Positions 37,431 to 49,300 of a stretch of DNA of 64,000 nt are shown in pieces; the first letter of the stretch is position 1, and every line of letters starts with the position of its first letter. The notes under the pieces were generated by a model, which ran no database searches, was not told the origin of the DNA, and saw nothing but the letters and a program-made list of their open reading frames with translations. Position numbers and translations under genes: made by a program. This DNA comes from Eulemur rufifrons (lineage: Eukaryota; Chordata; Mammalia; Primates; Lemuridae), in contig NC_091002.1 of NCBI RefSeq assembly GCF_041146395.1, forward strand, positions 11,030,501-11,094,500, in the 5' to 3' direction.

Positions 37431-38520
37431 CTTGTGATTTTTACATGCACTGAGGTCAACAACAGAGGTGTTGAATGGGGAGGCAGGGCCTGTGTTCATT
37501 GTACTTCAGGGCTTCCAGTGATGGAGAGATGGAAGAGTGTCTGTGGCCTGGCTGGGTGGTTGCATTTGTCAGGAGAAGCCAGCAAATAAACCCCACACTT
37601 TACACGTGAAGCTGTATGTGCAGCCAGTGTGGGTTGGGTGGCTCTTGTCTCAGGAACCCAGGCTGCTCCATCTTACAGCATGTCACATGGAACGTAGAGT
37701 TTACAAGGTTATTGCAGAAGGGAAGAGAGGGCTGGAGACACACGAGATGGTTTTAAATGCCATGTCTGGGGGTGACATATGTCACTTCCACCCATATTTT
37801 ACTGGCCCAAACCCAAGCACATAGACCACCCCTTCCCAATGCAGGAACATCTGGGAAGTTGAAGATGTGCGCGGATGCTCAGTGAGCAGCCGTGGCTTCT
37901 GCCACAGTGGCTGCCACGTTGTGAGTAGTGACATAGAAATCGCTTATTATTGCCAAGACAGAGAACATTGACGATGACTTAGAAGTGGGTGGCTTCCTGG
38001 AGGTTAAGAAACTCCTTGTGTCCTGGCTTTGCGGATCTGTTTAGAAAAGCAGCAGTGTTGCGTCACCCAGGAAATGTCACATCTGCATACCCCGCACCAC
38101 GCTTTCACGAGAGAGGCAAAGACCTACGCAAAAAACTATACTGCTTTTTTTTTCCTCCAAGAAAAGCATTTCCAGGTATTTCTCTGTGGCCAATTTTCAT
38201 TAACCCTGTGCTTGCAATTATGCTCCCTGTAGCTAAGGACGCAAAATCTAAAACATATGTATTGAGATGACCCTGCATCATCAGAGAAAGGTTACATTTC
38301 CCATGAGAGGCTGGGTACTAAGGTAGGGGGATTTGGAATACATTTTAAATATAGCCCTGTAAGAAAAATCTGTTTGTTTGAGGTCTTAACGCCTAGATGG
38401 CTAATCTTTCCTTATCTGGGCTCAGCACATGACCAGAATCCTAGGCCCATATCAGACAAGTAGGATGGAGAATTAAAGGAGAATAATTCATAAAATATTT
38501 AATGGATTGATCACACTAGA
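37431..38520. other. Gene-free interval, nothing recognised
   Basis: Overlapping + frames at 37,537-38,270 have no family signature and no defended splice signals. Confidence 0.35.
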
Positions 38521-38524
38521 TTGG

Positions 38525-38645
38525 TCTGCCTCTCCCACTAAAACCCTTGAGGGAAGAAGAATCCAAGCCTATCTCTTCCTTGCTGTGTTCCTAGCACCTA
38601 ACCCAATGTCAGGCAAGAAATATGTATTAAAAATGTTGATGATTT
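38525..38645 (+). mobile_element. L2 LINE 3' end
   Basis: 'cttgagggaagaagaatcca', 'ttgctgtgttcctagcacct', 'acccaatgtcaggcaagaaa', 'tatgtattaaaaatgttgat' follow the L2 terminus. Confidence 0.7.
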
Positions 38646-39604
38646 AAATTTTATTATTAAATAACAAAGTTATTAAAAACAACTGTTGATTTAATTAATT
38701 GATCGCCCCTCAAATTGGAAAAAGCAGTGATTCTGCCTATAAACATTCATCTTTTTCTTGCGTGTTCTAAATGCCTCCCTTGCTTTTACTTGGCATGAAC
38801 CAAACTCATCAGCTTTGCGCGCCCATCTGGCCTCTTCCAAAACATGCCCAGGTTGATGGGTCCCTTGTCTTCATCATTAAGGTATTTCCTGCTTGGTGCA
38901 CAGATTTATTTGTTGCATGGCCACCCAACAGATATTTAGCATGACCCCCTGCCTGCCTGGATGCTGGGATGGGAGGGAGACTGGCGTGCCAGCCAGCTTT
39001 GTGACAACATATCAGAGCTCCACGTATGACAGCTGCTTCAATATGCGACCCCATCCAGGAATTTAAAGAGCGGCTGCGGGGGCTCAGTGGTAAGAAGTTT
39101 TCTCGAGTCCCACACGGTAGCAGTCGAGGGAGTCTGTAGAATCCAGCTCTCCTGTCCATCCTGGTGGTCATGTTGCTCTAGCAGATCATAACACAACAAA
39201 TATTTCTATTATATTAGAGTCATAACCAGAGAAACCTTCTGTGTTTAACAGGGTTTACATCAATGTGGTTTTCTCAAACTAAATGCCTCCTCACTCATTC
39301 ATTCATTCCTGAAATATTTTCAGAGAAGTTTCTTTCTGTGTCTACAGGCCTTTGTCATGGATGGTGGCGGGTCTGCCACCACTGCCCCTTGAAATCCCAA
39401 CCATGGCCACACCAGGGCTTCTCCGCATACTCCCGTCCCGACCTTCTCCTGAGCTTCCCTGGACCTCCAGGTCTGTGGGCATCGCATCTACGGCCTCCAG
39501 TCGTTCCCTCCCTATTGAGATGGGGGACCCAGTTTGGGGCATCTTCCTGCCTCTGACCTGGGAGATTCCTGTCCGGGCAGAGGCTCTGGGAGGCCAGGGG
39601 GCTG
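38646..39604. other. Gene-free interval, nothing recognised
   Basis: Open frames on both strands at 38,809-39,171 and 39,263-39,656 overlap and show no protein family. The segment 39,350-39,600 is GC-richer than its surroundings. Confidence 0.35.
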
Positions 39605-40110
39605 TCTTAGTCTGAGCTCCCCCAGAAACAGGCTCTGAATAAGGATTGGAATGCAAGTAGTTGAATGAGGGGCAGAGGCCATCCCAGGAAACCCCTAGGG
39701 GAGTGGGGAGGTGAGGCAGGGGAGGCAGGTGGCAGTATGGAGGGGTCTGTCATTTACCCTGCGGACAACTAGAGCTTAACCCTTCGGGACAGCTGGCCCA
39801 GCTACTGCCAGGGGTGGAGGGTGAGGGGCCAGGTCTTTACGTGTGGCTCCAGTCAGTCACAGGTTGAGGGCTGCTGGGGGTCGGGGGTCGATTCCCAGCA
39901 CTTCAGGCCTCTTCCTGGGTAAAACCCACCCCGAAAGCCACTGGAATCTCTGGCAGAGAGACGCAGATGCTGGCACTGTGGGGTCAGGCAGATTAGCGCC
40001 AAAGGTGGGGCCGGAGCAGCACTGGCACGTGGCACTGGAAAGCTCTGCTGGGAACTGGAGGGTCACCTGTTTCAGAGGCAACTGGAAAATCAGGCGTGGC
40101 CTTTCCAGTA
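39605..40110 (+). repeat. Unclassified interspersed repeat, LTR-like
   Basis: Begins 'cttagtctgagctcccccag', with 'aataaggattggaatgcaag' and 'gaggccatcccaggaaaccc'. The same opening recurs at 62,345 ('gataaggatttagatgcaag', 'gtgattccaggaagg'), so it is a dispersed family. It has no coding capacity. The family name was not resolved. Confidence 0.5.
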
Positions 40111-40258
40111 CCTCCTACAACCTGTGATTTCATTCAGGGTGGCGGATGCTATCCAGGGTGCTGTGCCCTGGCTGCTGTAGTCCGGCAGGGGTTTGCCTGT
40201 TTGGGCGGTGGCTGATGACAAGTAAGAATTTTAGCTTCAGCTGTGCTACAGTGGGCAC
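40111..40258. other. Short spacer
   Basis: Nothing recognised. Confidence 0.3.
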
Positions 40259-40289
<31 letters not shown>

Positions 40290-40290
40290 C
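40259..40290. repeat. (TG)n microsatellite
   Basis: About 14 uninterrupted TG units. Confidence 0.95.
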
Positions 40291-40599
40291 TTGTTAGTTA
40301 TTACAAAGGGTTCCTTGTTTAAAAAGTTATATATGCTGTTTTACTTAGAAATGTGTGTATAGTGAAGAATAAATAGGTTTGAGTAAAATGGATATTTTTG
40401 ACGTAGTAAATGGCATTATTATTTAAACATACAGAGCTCTGAGGTGCAGTAGAATAATGGTGCTTGCCTAGATCCAAATCTCTTCCAGTACCTTAAAAGA
40501 AGCCACCCAAATCAACAAATAGAGCAAATAAAACCATTGTTTACACAAGCCCTCAGGATTACTAAGAGACAGAATTCCACAGACTTCCAATTCCCGGTA

Positions 40600-41070
40600 A
40601 AGTAGCAAGAGAAGCACCCAGGCCCAGCCAGGCAGGCTCTGGAGCCCCCCGCCCCCCGCCGGGGACCACTGGGTGGAAACCGCAGGGGACAAGCGGAGAA
40701 GGACAGGAGTCCGCAGAGGCTGGGGTGACGCAGCCCAGACCGCAGCACCCGCGGAAATAAAAGTCCCGTCCTGAGTGGGAACGCCGGGCGGCGCGTGGGA
40801 GCCCGGGTGACCGTCGTGCGAAAGGTGAGGCTTTGGGAAGACGGGGCAACCTAGGAAGGGAGCTTGCCCTTAGAGACTTGGTGATATCCAGAAGGAAGGC
40901 AAAAGGAATAAAATTAAGAGTACTGCATAGATCAAAGAGAATCACAAAAATCACCAAGCTTGCGCCTCGTCTCCAAGAGGAAGCACTTACTTAGACGACA
41001 AAGAAATTACACTCCACCATGTCAACGGCAGAGGGCGCGTTTGAATCAAGAAACCCACACGCCAACTCTC
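40600..41070. promoter_or_regulatory. Small CpG-rich patch, possible promoter or exon
   Basis: CpG density rises sharply between about 40,640 and 40,830 in otherwise CpG-poor DNA: 'ccgccccccgccggggacc', 'gaacgccgggcggcgcgtgg', 'gaccgtcgtgcg'. On the + strand 'cgaaag/gtgagg' at 40,826 is a good splice donor. The patch could be a minor or alternative promoter, or the CpG-rich 5' end of an unrecognised retroelement. Confidence 0.4.
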
Positions 41071-41168
41071 ACCGCAGGTCTAGGAAAGAAAGTAATTACA
41101 AAAGGAGCAGGAACGTGCAAGCAAAGCTACAGTCAGAAGAAAACAGTTTGAGAATCAAAGCATTTTAG
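41019..41168 (+). CDS. Candidate 49-codon small ORF (unidentified)
   Basis: ATG at 41,019 in strong context ('ctccaccATGt', with A at -3) opens 49 codons and ends at TAG 41,166-41,168. The peptide starts MSTAEGAFESRNPH and is basic, with clusters such as HRRSRKESNYKRSR. No family was recognised. It lies at the right shoulder of the CpG-rich patch. Its small size and lack of conservation data make it speculative. Confidence 0.15.
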   Translation: MSTAEGAFESRNPHANSHRRSRKESNYKRSRNVQAKLQSEENSLRIKAF

Positions 41169-41169
41169 C

Positions 41170-42020
41170 TAATGAATGTTCTCACCCTTTCTAAACACAT
41201 ATGTACCCACATCGCAAAACAGAAGAAAACTGTAATGCCATGTTCCGGAATTAATTAAATATCCTAAGATAAGTATTTTCATATATAAGAAAAATCTGAA
41301 TCTCGAATCAAAAATTCAAAAAAACCAGAATTAAAATGGACAAAACTCAGGAAGATGTGAAATGGAGGCTGGCTATATTCTGGAGAGGAAATGAAGAAAT
41401 TCATTTTGCAGATATTTGTGTTGCCAGCAGGACCATCCTTGCAGTTGGACAGCGGTCAGACCAGCACCCTGGCACCTTTTATCTCTTGCTTTTTCCCATC
41501 CACAGGCCTGTCCTTCCTAAATTCCAGCGCAAGGCGAGGGAGCATTTCTTACACATAAGCATACTGACTCTTCCAATGGGAAACATTTTGTGAGGCCGAT
41601 CTTGGTGACAGTTTTATTTGCCAAGTTCTCTATTAAATGAGACTGTAGGAAATACCCAAATACTTTCCCAGGGCAAATCAAGTGGAACTTGTTGAATAGA
41701 TTAAACTTTCCAAAAAGACCTTCATTGTCCTTGATAATATGTCAAAATTTCAGAGATGTTTCCAAATTGTAAGGAATGACCACAATAAATTATGGTGTAT
41801 TTTATAGTTGAAAAAGTAATTTTCATACATTATATGTATCATTAAAGTTGTATGTTAGTCAAAGAACACATGAAATAGTTTTTTGTCCCTGCCTCTTGTG
41901 ACCAGAAACAGCTTAGAAATGCTTTGCACGGGTTTATATATTTGAAAAATAAGTAAGGCAATGGCTTCCTTGTATGTGACATTTGCAGTGCGTTGCTAAC
42001 TTCAGACTGTGGGACAGATT
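41170..42020. other. Gene-free interval, nothing recognised
   Basis: AT-rich. The + frame at 41,336-41,593 has no family signature. Confidence 0.35.
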
Positions 42021-42029
42021 GCATTTTTC

Positions 42030-42607
42030 TAGAGATGGCCGAGACAGCGTCACCCATCCCACACGTTCTTCTAGCCACCACCCCACTAAGAGATAAAGTC
42101 TAATCCCTTCCCCTGGACTCTGGGTGGGATTGCGTCTCACTTGTAACCAATAGAATATGGCAGAAATAATACTGCATTACTTCTGAGGATAAGTTGGAAA
42201 GGAAAAGATAATGCAATTTCTACGTTGCTTTCTGCTGCATTCTTGCTGGAGCACTGAGCTGCTAGACAAGCAGTTAGACTGAGACAAGCAGTCTGAGGCT
42301 GCCATGCTGTGAGGAAGCCCTAACTAGCCCATGCAAAGAGACCACATGGCAAAGCCCTGAAACTACATGAAGAGAGAGATGCAGTACCATTCTCTAGCTA
42401 TTCCAGCTGCCCCACCACCACCACCTTTTGTTCCCGTTCCAGATACCACCTGGCTGCAACTACATTTGAGACTCTCAGCCAGAACTACCCAGCCAAGCCC
42501 TTCCTGAATTCCAGACCCTCAGATACTATAGCAATAATAAAATGATTATTGTTTTAAGCTACTGAATCTTGCAGTGATTTGTTAGGCAGCAATAGTTAAC
42601 TAGGATG
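42030..42607 (+). mobile_element. MLT1-type MaLR LTR
   Basis: Blocks in forward order: 'tctgggtgggattgcgtctc', 'gtaaccaatagaatatggca', 'gctgccatgctgtgaggaag', 'gcaaagagaccacatggcaa', 'ctctcagccagaactaccca', 'gtttgttttaagctactgaa'-like sequence and 'ttgttaggcagcaatagtta'. It ends 'actagg' near 42,604. A (CCA)n stretch lies inside at 42,412-42,424. Confidence 0.85.
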
Positions 42608-43095
42608 AATGAAGCCACAAGGAATAAGTACCATTTCTAGAGAAGCAATAATAACTATGCCTAATATCTTTTGTGGTTGTTTTGTTCTGGATAATTTTTA
42701 AAGAGGAAGTTGATAAAGCAGAACATGCCTCTTTTGAGAAGAATTATGTTCCTCTCTAGATTTCACTCATAAACTAACCTTTCCAGTGGAAAAGAATTGA
42801 GTTGTTTTCAGATGATTTTCTCTTTTTTGTAGTTGCAAACCTTTAAATATCTATTGCCTTTGGCAAAAGTAAATGATGGGACAGGTTGCTGGAGAGAGCT
42901 GTTTACTTTGTCCCTGGGTGGGATAAAGCTAAAAAGATGCAGGAACTAAGAACATGTCTGTGGCTCAAGGATTTTAAATGAAGCCCAACATTGGGTAGCT
43001 TCCATGCTGGCTATTTGGTGAGCAAACAAATCCAACTTTTAGGGTATAATAAAGAGAAGTGACCACAAATGGAGGGCTTGAGCAAGGAGGTTTCA
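42608..43095. other. Gene-free interval, nothing recognised
   Basis: No repeat, exon or regulatory element could be supported. Confidence 0.35.
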
Positions 43096-43099
43096 TTCC

Positions 43100-43332
43100 T
43101 GATGGCTAATGTTATGAAGTCAGGTGGCCTAGGTTTGAATCCTACTCCCTCACTTACTGACTATGTCACCACTGGCAGGTAAAAATTGATCTCATCTTGC
43201 CTCTGTTTCCTCATCTTTTGTTACAAGGGTGGTTGTGAGGATTGAATTAAATAATACACATGAGTGGCTTAATACAATGTCAAGCACATAGTGAGTACTC
43301 AATAAGTGGTAGCTACTACTATGGTTATTATA
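43100..43332 (+). mobile_element. MIR SINE
   Basis: Forward, nearly full length: 'gtggcctaggtttgaatcct', 'actccctcacttactgacta', 'cctctgtttcctcatctttt', 'gtgaggattgaattaaataa' and 'gcacatagtgagtactcaat'. It keeps the tRNA-derived B-box-like 'ggtttgaatcc'. Confidence 0.85.
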
Positions 43333-43695
43333 TGCTGTCTGGATTTTAAGTTCTAGATCCAGAGACCCAGATCTAGTGAGTGGAGGATAAACTGTCCAGA
43401 GATTAAATTGCTTGACTCAGGTGTATGTTTACTGGCTACCATGTTACTGCCCTGTGCAGTACACAGGACAATTCAAGATCTACTTAATCTGTCCAAGGCA
43501 ATGGTCTTTCCCAAATAGAGGAGGACAGTTCCTCAACCAACAGTGTAAAGTAGTTCACTCCCTTACTGAAAATCCCAAATAAGTTATCAAGCTTCCATTG
43601 TAGAATTTAACATTTAAGTTAAAAATACCTAATCTGATCTCAGCAAACTAGGATTAAAAGGTACCACTTTAATCTGATAAAGGGTATGTACAAGC
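43333..43695. other. Gene-free interval, nothing recognised
   Basis: No feature supported. Confidence 0.35.
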
Positions 43696-43699
43696 CATA

Positions 43700-44349
43700 T
43701 TTAATAGTGAAATACTTAATTGCTTTCACTCTGAGGTAGGGAACAAGACAAGCATGCCTTATCACTCTTATTTACTTTCATCTTGTATCATCTATCACCC
43801 TATCACTTTTGTTCAACATTGTACTGTAGTTTTACCATAGCACTAAGGTGAGAAAAAGAAATAAAAGCTATTAAAATTAGAAAATGACAATTAAAATGGT
43901 CATTATTTGGGATATTCAGGGGTTAATATACTAGCAACAATTAGAAAATTAAATAGAAACATATGATTTGTAGTACCATAAAAAATCTAATATCCAGGAA
44001 TAAATTTAACAATAAATGTCCAAGAACACCCACCACATTGAAAACTACAAAACATTGAGAGAAATTAAAGAAAACCTAAATAAAGAGAAGGATATACCAT
44101 GTTCGTGGATTGGAATATTCATTATTTTAAAGATGTCAATTCTGCCCAAAATGTCCTACAGATCCATTAAAATTCCAATTAAAGTCCCAGCAGAGTTTAT
44201 TTCTGTATAAATTGACAAGTTGATTCTAAAATATAGATAGAAATGAAAAGTAATTATAACATCTGAGACAACATTTGAGAACAACAAAAAACCTGGAGAA
44301 CATCACCAATTATTAAGACTTATTGCAAAGCTAAATAAGACTGTGGCAT
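43700..44349 (+). mobile_element. L1M ORF2 fragment, part 1 (split by Alu)
   Basis: Decayed L1 ORF2: 'gaacaagacaagcatgcctt', 'ttttgttcaacattgtactg', 'ggaataaatttaacaataaa', 'ggattggaatattcattatt', and the peptide remnant '[19 protein letters not shown]', typical of the region after the reverse transcriptase. It is interrupted at 44,350 by an Alu and resumes at 44,662. Confidence 0.85.
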
Positions 44350-44661
44350 GAGGGCGGGGCATGGTGGCTCACACCTATAATCCTAGCACTCTGGCAGGCT
44401 GAGGTGGGAGGATCACTTGAGGTCAGGAGTTGGAGACCAACCTAAGCAAAAGAAAGACTCTGTCTCTGCTAAAAATAGAAAAAATTTGCTGGGTGTGATG
44501 GTGCATGCCTGCAGTTCCAGCTACTCAGGAGGCTGAGGCAGGAGGAATGCTTGAGCCCAGGAGTTTAAGGTTGCAGTGAGCTATGATGATGCCACTGCAC
44601 TCTAGTCCATGCAACAAAGTGAGACCCTATCTTGAAACAAAAACAAACAAACAAACAAACA
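44350..44661 (+). mobile_element. Alu SINE inside L1M, with target duplication
   Basis: A dimeric Alu starting 'gagggcggggcatggtggct' and ending in a (CAAA)n tail. The strepsirrhine extra block is absent, so it represents an older or different subfamily from the copies at 4,232 and 23,558. The 13-bp target duplication 'aagactgtggcat' is exact at 44,337-44,349 and 44,662-44,674. Confidence 0.95.
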
Positions 44662-44990
44662 AAGACTGTGGCATCAGAACAATGTTAGACAAATAGATCA
44701 ATGGAACAGAAGTGAGAGTCCAGAGACAGACTTACAGGATATATAGTCACTTGATTTATCACAACTACAATACAATTAATTGAAGAGAGGAGAGTCTTTT
44801 CCTCAGATAGTATTAAGTCAGTTGGATATTCATAAGGAAAAAAATGAAACTTGATTCTTATGCCATACACAAAAACTATTTCATGATAGATCATAGGCTT
44901 AACTGTTAAAACTAAAAAACAATCAACCTTCTAGAAGTAAATATAAGAGAATGTCTTCATAACCTTGGGGCAGGCAAAGATTTTTTTTAA
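44662..44990 (+). mobile_element. L1M ORF2 fragment, part 2
   Basis: Continuation of the L1 at 43,700-44,349: 'ctgtggcatcagaacaatgt', 'agacaaatagatcaatggaa', 'agagacagacttacaggata', 'tctagaagtaaatataagag'. Frames are broken. Confidence 0.85.
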
Positions 44991-45039
44991 ACAGCATTGT
45001 TCACTTAAGACTTGTGCACTTTACTGTATGTTAGTTACA

Positions 45040-45092
45040 ATTCAAGAAAAATTGAATTGTATTCAATTCAAGGGACAATTGAATTGTCCCTT
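45040..45092. repeat. Clustered palindromes, one a 23-bp near-perfect palindrome
   Basis: 'aagggacaatt' (45,070-45,080), a single central g, and its exact complement 'aattgtccctt' (45,082-45,092). Immediately to the left, 'gaattg' and 'caattc' form a second stem around 'tatt'. The region could extrude as a cruciform, or may be a decayed short terminal repeat. Confidence 0.85.
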
Positions 45093-45883
45093 ATCTTTCA
45101 TTATGTGACAATCTTAATTTTCTTCTTATTCCTTTTTGACTTCTCTATCTCCATTAGCTTCTTTTCTCTCATTTTGTACAAGATTCTTTCTGCAGTTTGC
45201 TTATTTTCTCTTGCTACAATCTGTGTCTTGGTCATCTTACCTATCTGTGGCTTCATCTGCCTGCTCTCTGTAGGTGGTTCTTTATGATATATCTGTTGTT
45301 CCAATCTGCCTCCTCCCATGGGGTCCCTGACTGACATCCAGCTGTGGTCTAGTTCCCCATGATGAGCTTCCATCCCCTCTGTAGCATCCCTCAGAGTTGT
45401 TTTCTGGTCTGTGCTTTAATATGTTTAATGAGAAAGAAATCACCCCCACCCCAAAATGCTAGTCAGAAATTCTTTACTTTGAGTTGCAATTTGCCACCTA
45501 GTTTCTGTCCTTGGTTCTAGGTCTACCTCCTATATGTTCCTGGTCAAATCTAATTCTACTTTCACATGACAGAGGAAGCCTTCCATGCTTTTTCTTTTCT
45601 CCAAGTCAACCATCTGAGGCTCCTTCAAACACTTTTCCCTAAACATGGTCACATACTTCATTTCTATCCACTTCTGGACAGGTCCCAATTTTATATGTTC
45701 CTGTCAAAATGCAGCACCCAGAATTAAACAGGAGGCTTGAGAGTTCTCCAGCCTCTGGACCACTGCCTCCCTCATTGCAGACATGTTATCTTCTGGATGC
45801 GGGTGGGGACTTACAGAGCCTTGGGGAGCCGTGGCAAGAGCCACCATAGGGGTTAATGGTGGAGGCAGAGTGACTGACAAACT
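45093..45883. other. Pyrimidine-rich gene-free interval
   Basis: 45,100-45,420 is T/C-rich with a distant L2-like look that could not be confirmed. No exon was supported. Confidence 0.35.
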
Positions 45884-45884
45884 A

Positions 45885-46075
45885 AAGATGAATCTGGACT
45901 TTGCCACTGACCAGCTCATGGCGTTCAGCAGGTCACCTCACCTCTTCTGGCTAAGAAATGAGAATATAGTGCTACCCACTTTGTAGGCTGCTGTGGAGAT
46001 TTGGGGAGAAGAAAGAGCTCAGCACAATGCCTCGGGGGGAATCACTTCTTCATAAATGCCAACAATTGCCTATTA
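45885..46075 (+). mobile_element. MIR SINE
   Basis: Forward MIR: 'aatctggactttgccactga', 'caggtcacctcacctcttct', 'agaaatgagaatatagtgct', 'acccactttgtaggctgctg', 'gctcagcacaatgcctcg'. Confidence 0.75.
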
Positions 46076-46157
46076 TTTCTTGAGATGGATCTTAAAGGAT
46101 GGACAGGATGGTGACAGGAGCGGGCAACAGAGAGTAAAATGTTTTAGGCTAAGCAGC

Positions 46158-46186
46158 CACGTGTGTGTGTGTGTGTGTGTGTGTGT
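46158..46186. repeat. (GT)n microsatellite
   Basis: About 13 GT units, with a shorter GT run at 46,198-46,209. Confidence 0.95.
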
Positions 46187-46286
46187 ACATGTTCATTGGT
46201 GTGTGTGTGCTCAGAATATAGCAAATATACCAGCCCAGCCAAGGGGTATTGGTGACCAGTAAGGCTTTGGAGACTATTCTAAAGTG

Positions 46287-46310
46287 CAGCTCTGTCCAAT
46301 AGAAATATAT
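46287..46310 (+). mobile_element. Left tip of hAT-type element (split by L1)
   Basis: Begins 'cagctctgtccaata', the terminal motif of this hAT/MER family. After 24 bases it is cut by an L1 insertion. The body resumes at 49,390. Confidence 0.8.
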
Positions 46311-49300
46311 TTTCCAATGTTCTTCTTGCTATTGATTCCTAGTTTTATTCCATTGTGGTCAGAGAAAATACTTGGTATGATTTCAATTTTAATTTTTTGA
46401 GACATGTTTTGTGGCCTAACATGTGGTCTATTCTTGAGAATGATCCATGAGCTGAGGAGAAGAATGTGTGTTCTGCAGCTGTTGGATGAAATGTTCTGAC
46501 ACTATCAATTAGGTCCGTTTGGTCTCTAGTGCAAATTAAGACCCATGTTTCATTGCTGATTTTCTGCCTGGATGACATGTCCAATGCTGACAGAGGAGTG
46601 TGAGGTCTCCAACAATTATTGCATTGGGGTCTACCTCTCTCTTTAGTTCTGATGATGTTGGCTTTATATATCTGGGTGCTCCAGTGCTGAGTACATATAT
46701 ATTTAGAATTTATATCCTCTTATTCAATTGACCCGTTTATCATTATATATTGGCCTTCTTTGTCTCTTTTTACAGTTTTTGTCATGAAATCTATTTTATT
46801 TGATAGAAGTATAGCTACTCCTGCTCCTTTTTGGTTTCCATTTGCATGGAATATCTTTCTCCATCCTTTGTTTTCAGTCTGTGTGTGTCTTTATAGGTGA
46901 AGTGTGTTTTTGCAGACAACATATAGTGGCCTCTTGTTTTTTTTCTCCATTCAGCCACTCTCTGTCTTTTGATTGGAGAGTTTAGTCCATTCACATTCAA
47001 TGCTATTATTGATAGGAAAGGACTTACTTCTGCCATGTTGTTATTTGATTTCTGGTTGTTTTATGGTCCTCTCTTTCTTACTTCCTTCCTGTCTTCCTTT
47101 GTTAAATGTGATTTTCTCTGACAGTGTGTTTGAATTTCTTGCTTTTCGTTTTTTGTGTATCTGTTGTGGGTTTTTTGATTTGAGGTTACCATGAGGCTTG
47201 CAAAAACCATTTTATAACCAATTATTTTAAACATAAGACAACTGTGCTCACAAACAAACAAGCAAAGAGAAATGTAACAGAAATTCTACCCTTTAATGCC
47301 ATCCCCCACTTTTTAACTTTTTGTTGTTTCCATCCATATCTTTTTATACTATTTGTCTCTCAAAAAGTTGTTGCTACTATTTTTTTATAGGTTTGTCTTT
47401 CAGTCTTCCTACTCAAGATATAGGGGGTTTATATACCAAAATTACAGCAATAGAGTTTTCTGTATTTGTGTATTCGCTGTTACCAGGGAGTTGTATACCT
47501 TCTGATGATTTCTTATTGTTGATTAACATCCTTTTCTTTCAGAGTGAAGAACTCCTTTTAGCATTTCTTGTAGGACAGGTCTGGTGTTGATGAAATCCTT
47601 CAGCTTTTGTTTGTCTGGGAAAGTCTTTATTTCTCTGTCATGTTTGAAGGATATTTTTGCAGGATATAAGATTCTGTGGCTAAGGTTTTTTTTTTTTTTC
47701 CATTCAGCAATTGAATATGTCATGCCTCTCTCTCCTGGCCTATAAGGTTTACACTGAGAAGTCTGCTGCCAGATGTATTTGAGCTCCTTTCTATGTTATT
47801 TTATTCTTTTTTCTTGCTTCCCCTAGGACCTTTTCTTTATTTATGACCTTTGGAAGCTTGATCATGAAATGCTTTGAGGTAGTCTTATTTCAATTAAATT
47901 GGCTTGGTAGTCTATGACCTTCTTGTACCTAAATATTGATATTTTTCTCTAGGTTTGGAAAGTTCTCTGTTCTTATTTCCTTGAATAATCTTTCCATCCC
48001 AATCTCTTTTTCTACCTCCTCTTTAAGGCCAATAACTCCTAGATTTGCTCTTTTGAGGATATTTTCTAGATCTTGTAGGTGTGCATCATTCTTATTTAGT
48101 CTTTTTTTCTTTTTTCTCTACTGTATATTTTCAAATAGCCTGTCTTCAAGCTCACTTTCTTTCTTCTGCTTTGTCAATTCTGCTGTTGAAAGACTCTGAT
48201 GCATTTCTCAGTTTGTCAATTGAATTCTTAAGCTCTAGGATTTCTGCTTGGGTTTCTTAAATTATTATTTCAATCTCTTTGTTAAATTTCTCTGCTAGGC
48301 TTCTGAATTCCTTCTCTGTGTTGTCTTGTAATTGTTGTGACAGTGTCTTCCCTCACTCTCTGTGCTGGTCTGCTGGAGTTGGGGGAGGAGTGACATGGGC
48401 ACTTCCTGGTGGTCACCAGCACCAGGTCCCACATGAAGCCAGCCCAGTCTCACCCAAAGCCCGTAGTGACTGCTGCCTGGCTACCTGTGATGTTTATTCA
48501 AAGCCAGGGGCTCTTTAGTCAGCAGGTGGTGGGTGAATCCTGCCAGGACTGGGTCCTTCCCTTCAAGGCAGTATGTTTCCTTCTGGCCCAGGGTGGATCC
48601 AGAAATGTCATCCAGGAACTAAGGCCTGGACTCGGGGGCCTCAGGTGTCTGCTTGTTACTTTATTTTACTGTGGCTGAGCTGGTACCCAAGTTGCAAAAC
48701 AAAGTCCTCTGAGCTCTTTCCTTTGTTGTCCTCAAGTGGAAAAAGACTCCCGGAGCCGTACTGCCTGTAGTTGGGGGAGGGGTGACACAGGCACTGGCTT
48801 GGCCACCGCTGCTGGTGTCTCACTGGGTCACATGCACTCCAAGTCCACTGGCTCCGAGCCAGCACAGCCACAGGAATTGCCCAAGGACTGCAGCCCTGGT
48901 GGCCCAACTGCCTTGGGAATTTAGCCCAGGCCCCATGCTGCTCTTCGTCAGCCAGCGTTGGGGCTACAGGAGCTTGGGTTTGGGGTGGAGGATTTCCCTC
49001 TGGCCAGCCTGGTCAAAATGCTCCCTCCGTGGGCACCGGCAGAATTCTGCCCTGTGCCCTGTTCTCCTCTGCCAGGGTGGCCCTGCGTTTCAATGCAAAG
49101 TCCCACAATCACTTCACTCTCCCTTCCCTGGCACACAGATGCTGTCTCCACTGGGAGCTGGCACGGTACTGCCGGGGGATGGAGGGTGGCATAGGCCATG
49201 CAAGACTGTCTTCCTGCCCTCTTCAGTGCCAGTTTCCATGATGTAATGTTGAAACCAGGTAGTCTGATCACTAAGCCGATTTCTGGTTCTTCTGAAGGTT

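Noticed and set aside
43100..43332. tRNA-like B box 'ggtttgaatcc'
   Set aside because: It is the tRNA-derived head of a MIR SINE, not a tRNA gene; no cloverleaf can be formed.
46815..47036. - strand frame with endonuclease-like sequence
   Set aside because: It is L1 ORF2 inside the fossil element, with flanking stops, not a host gene.
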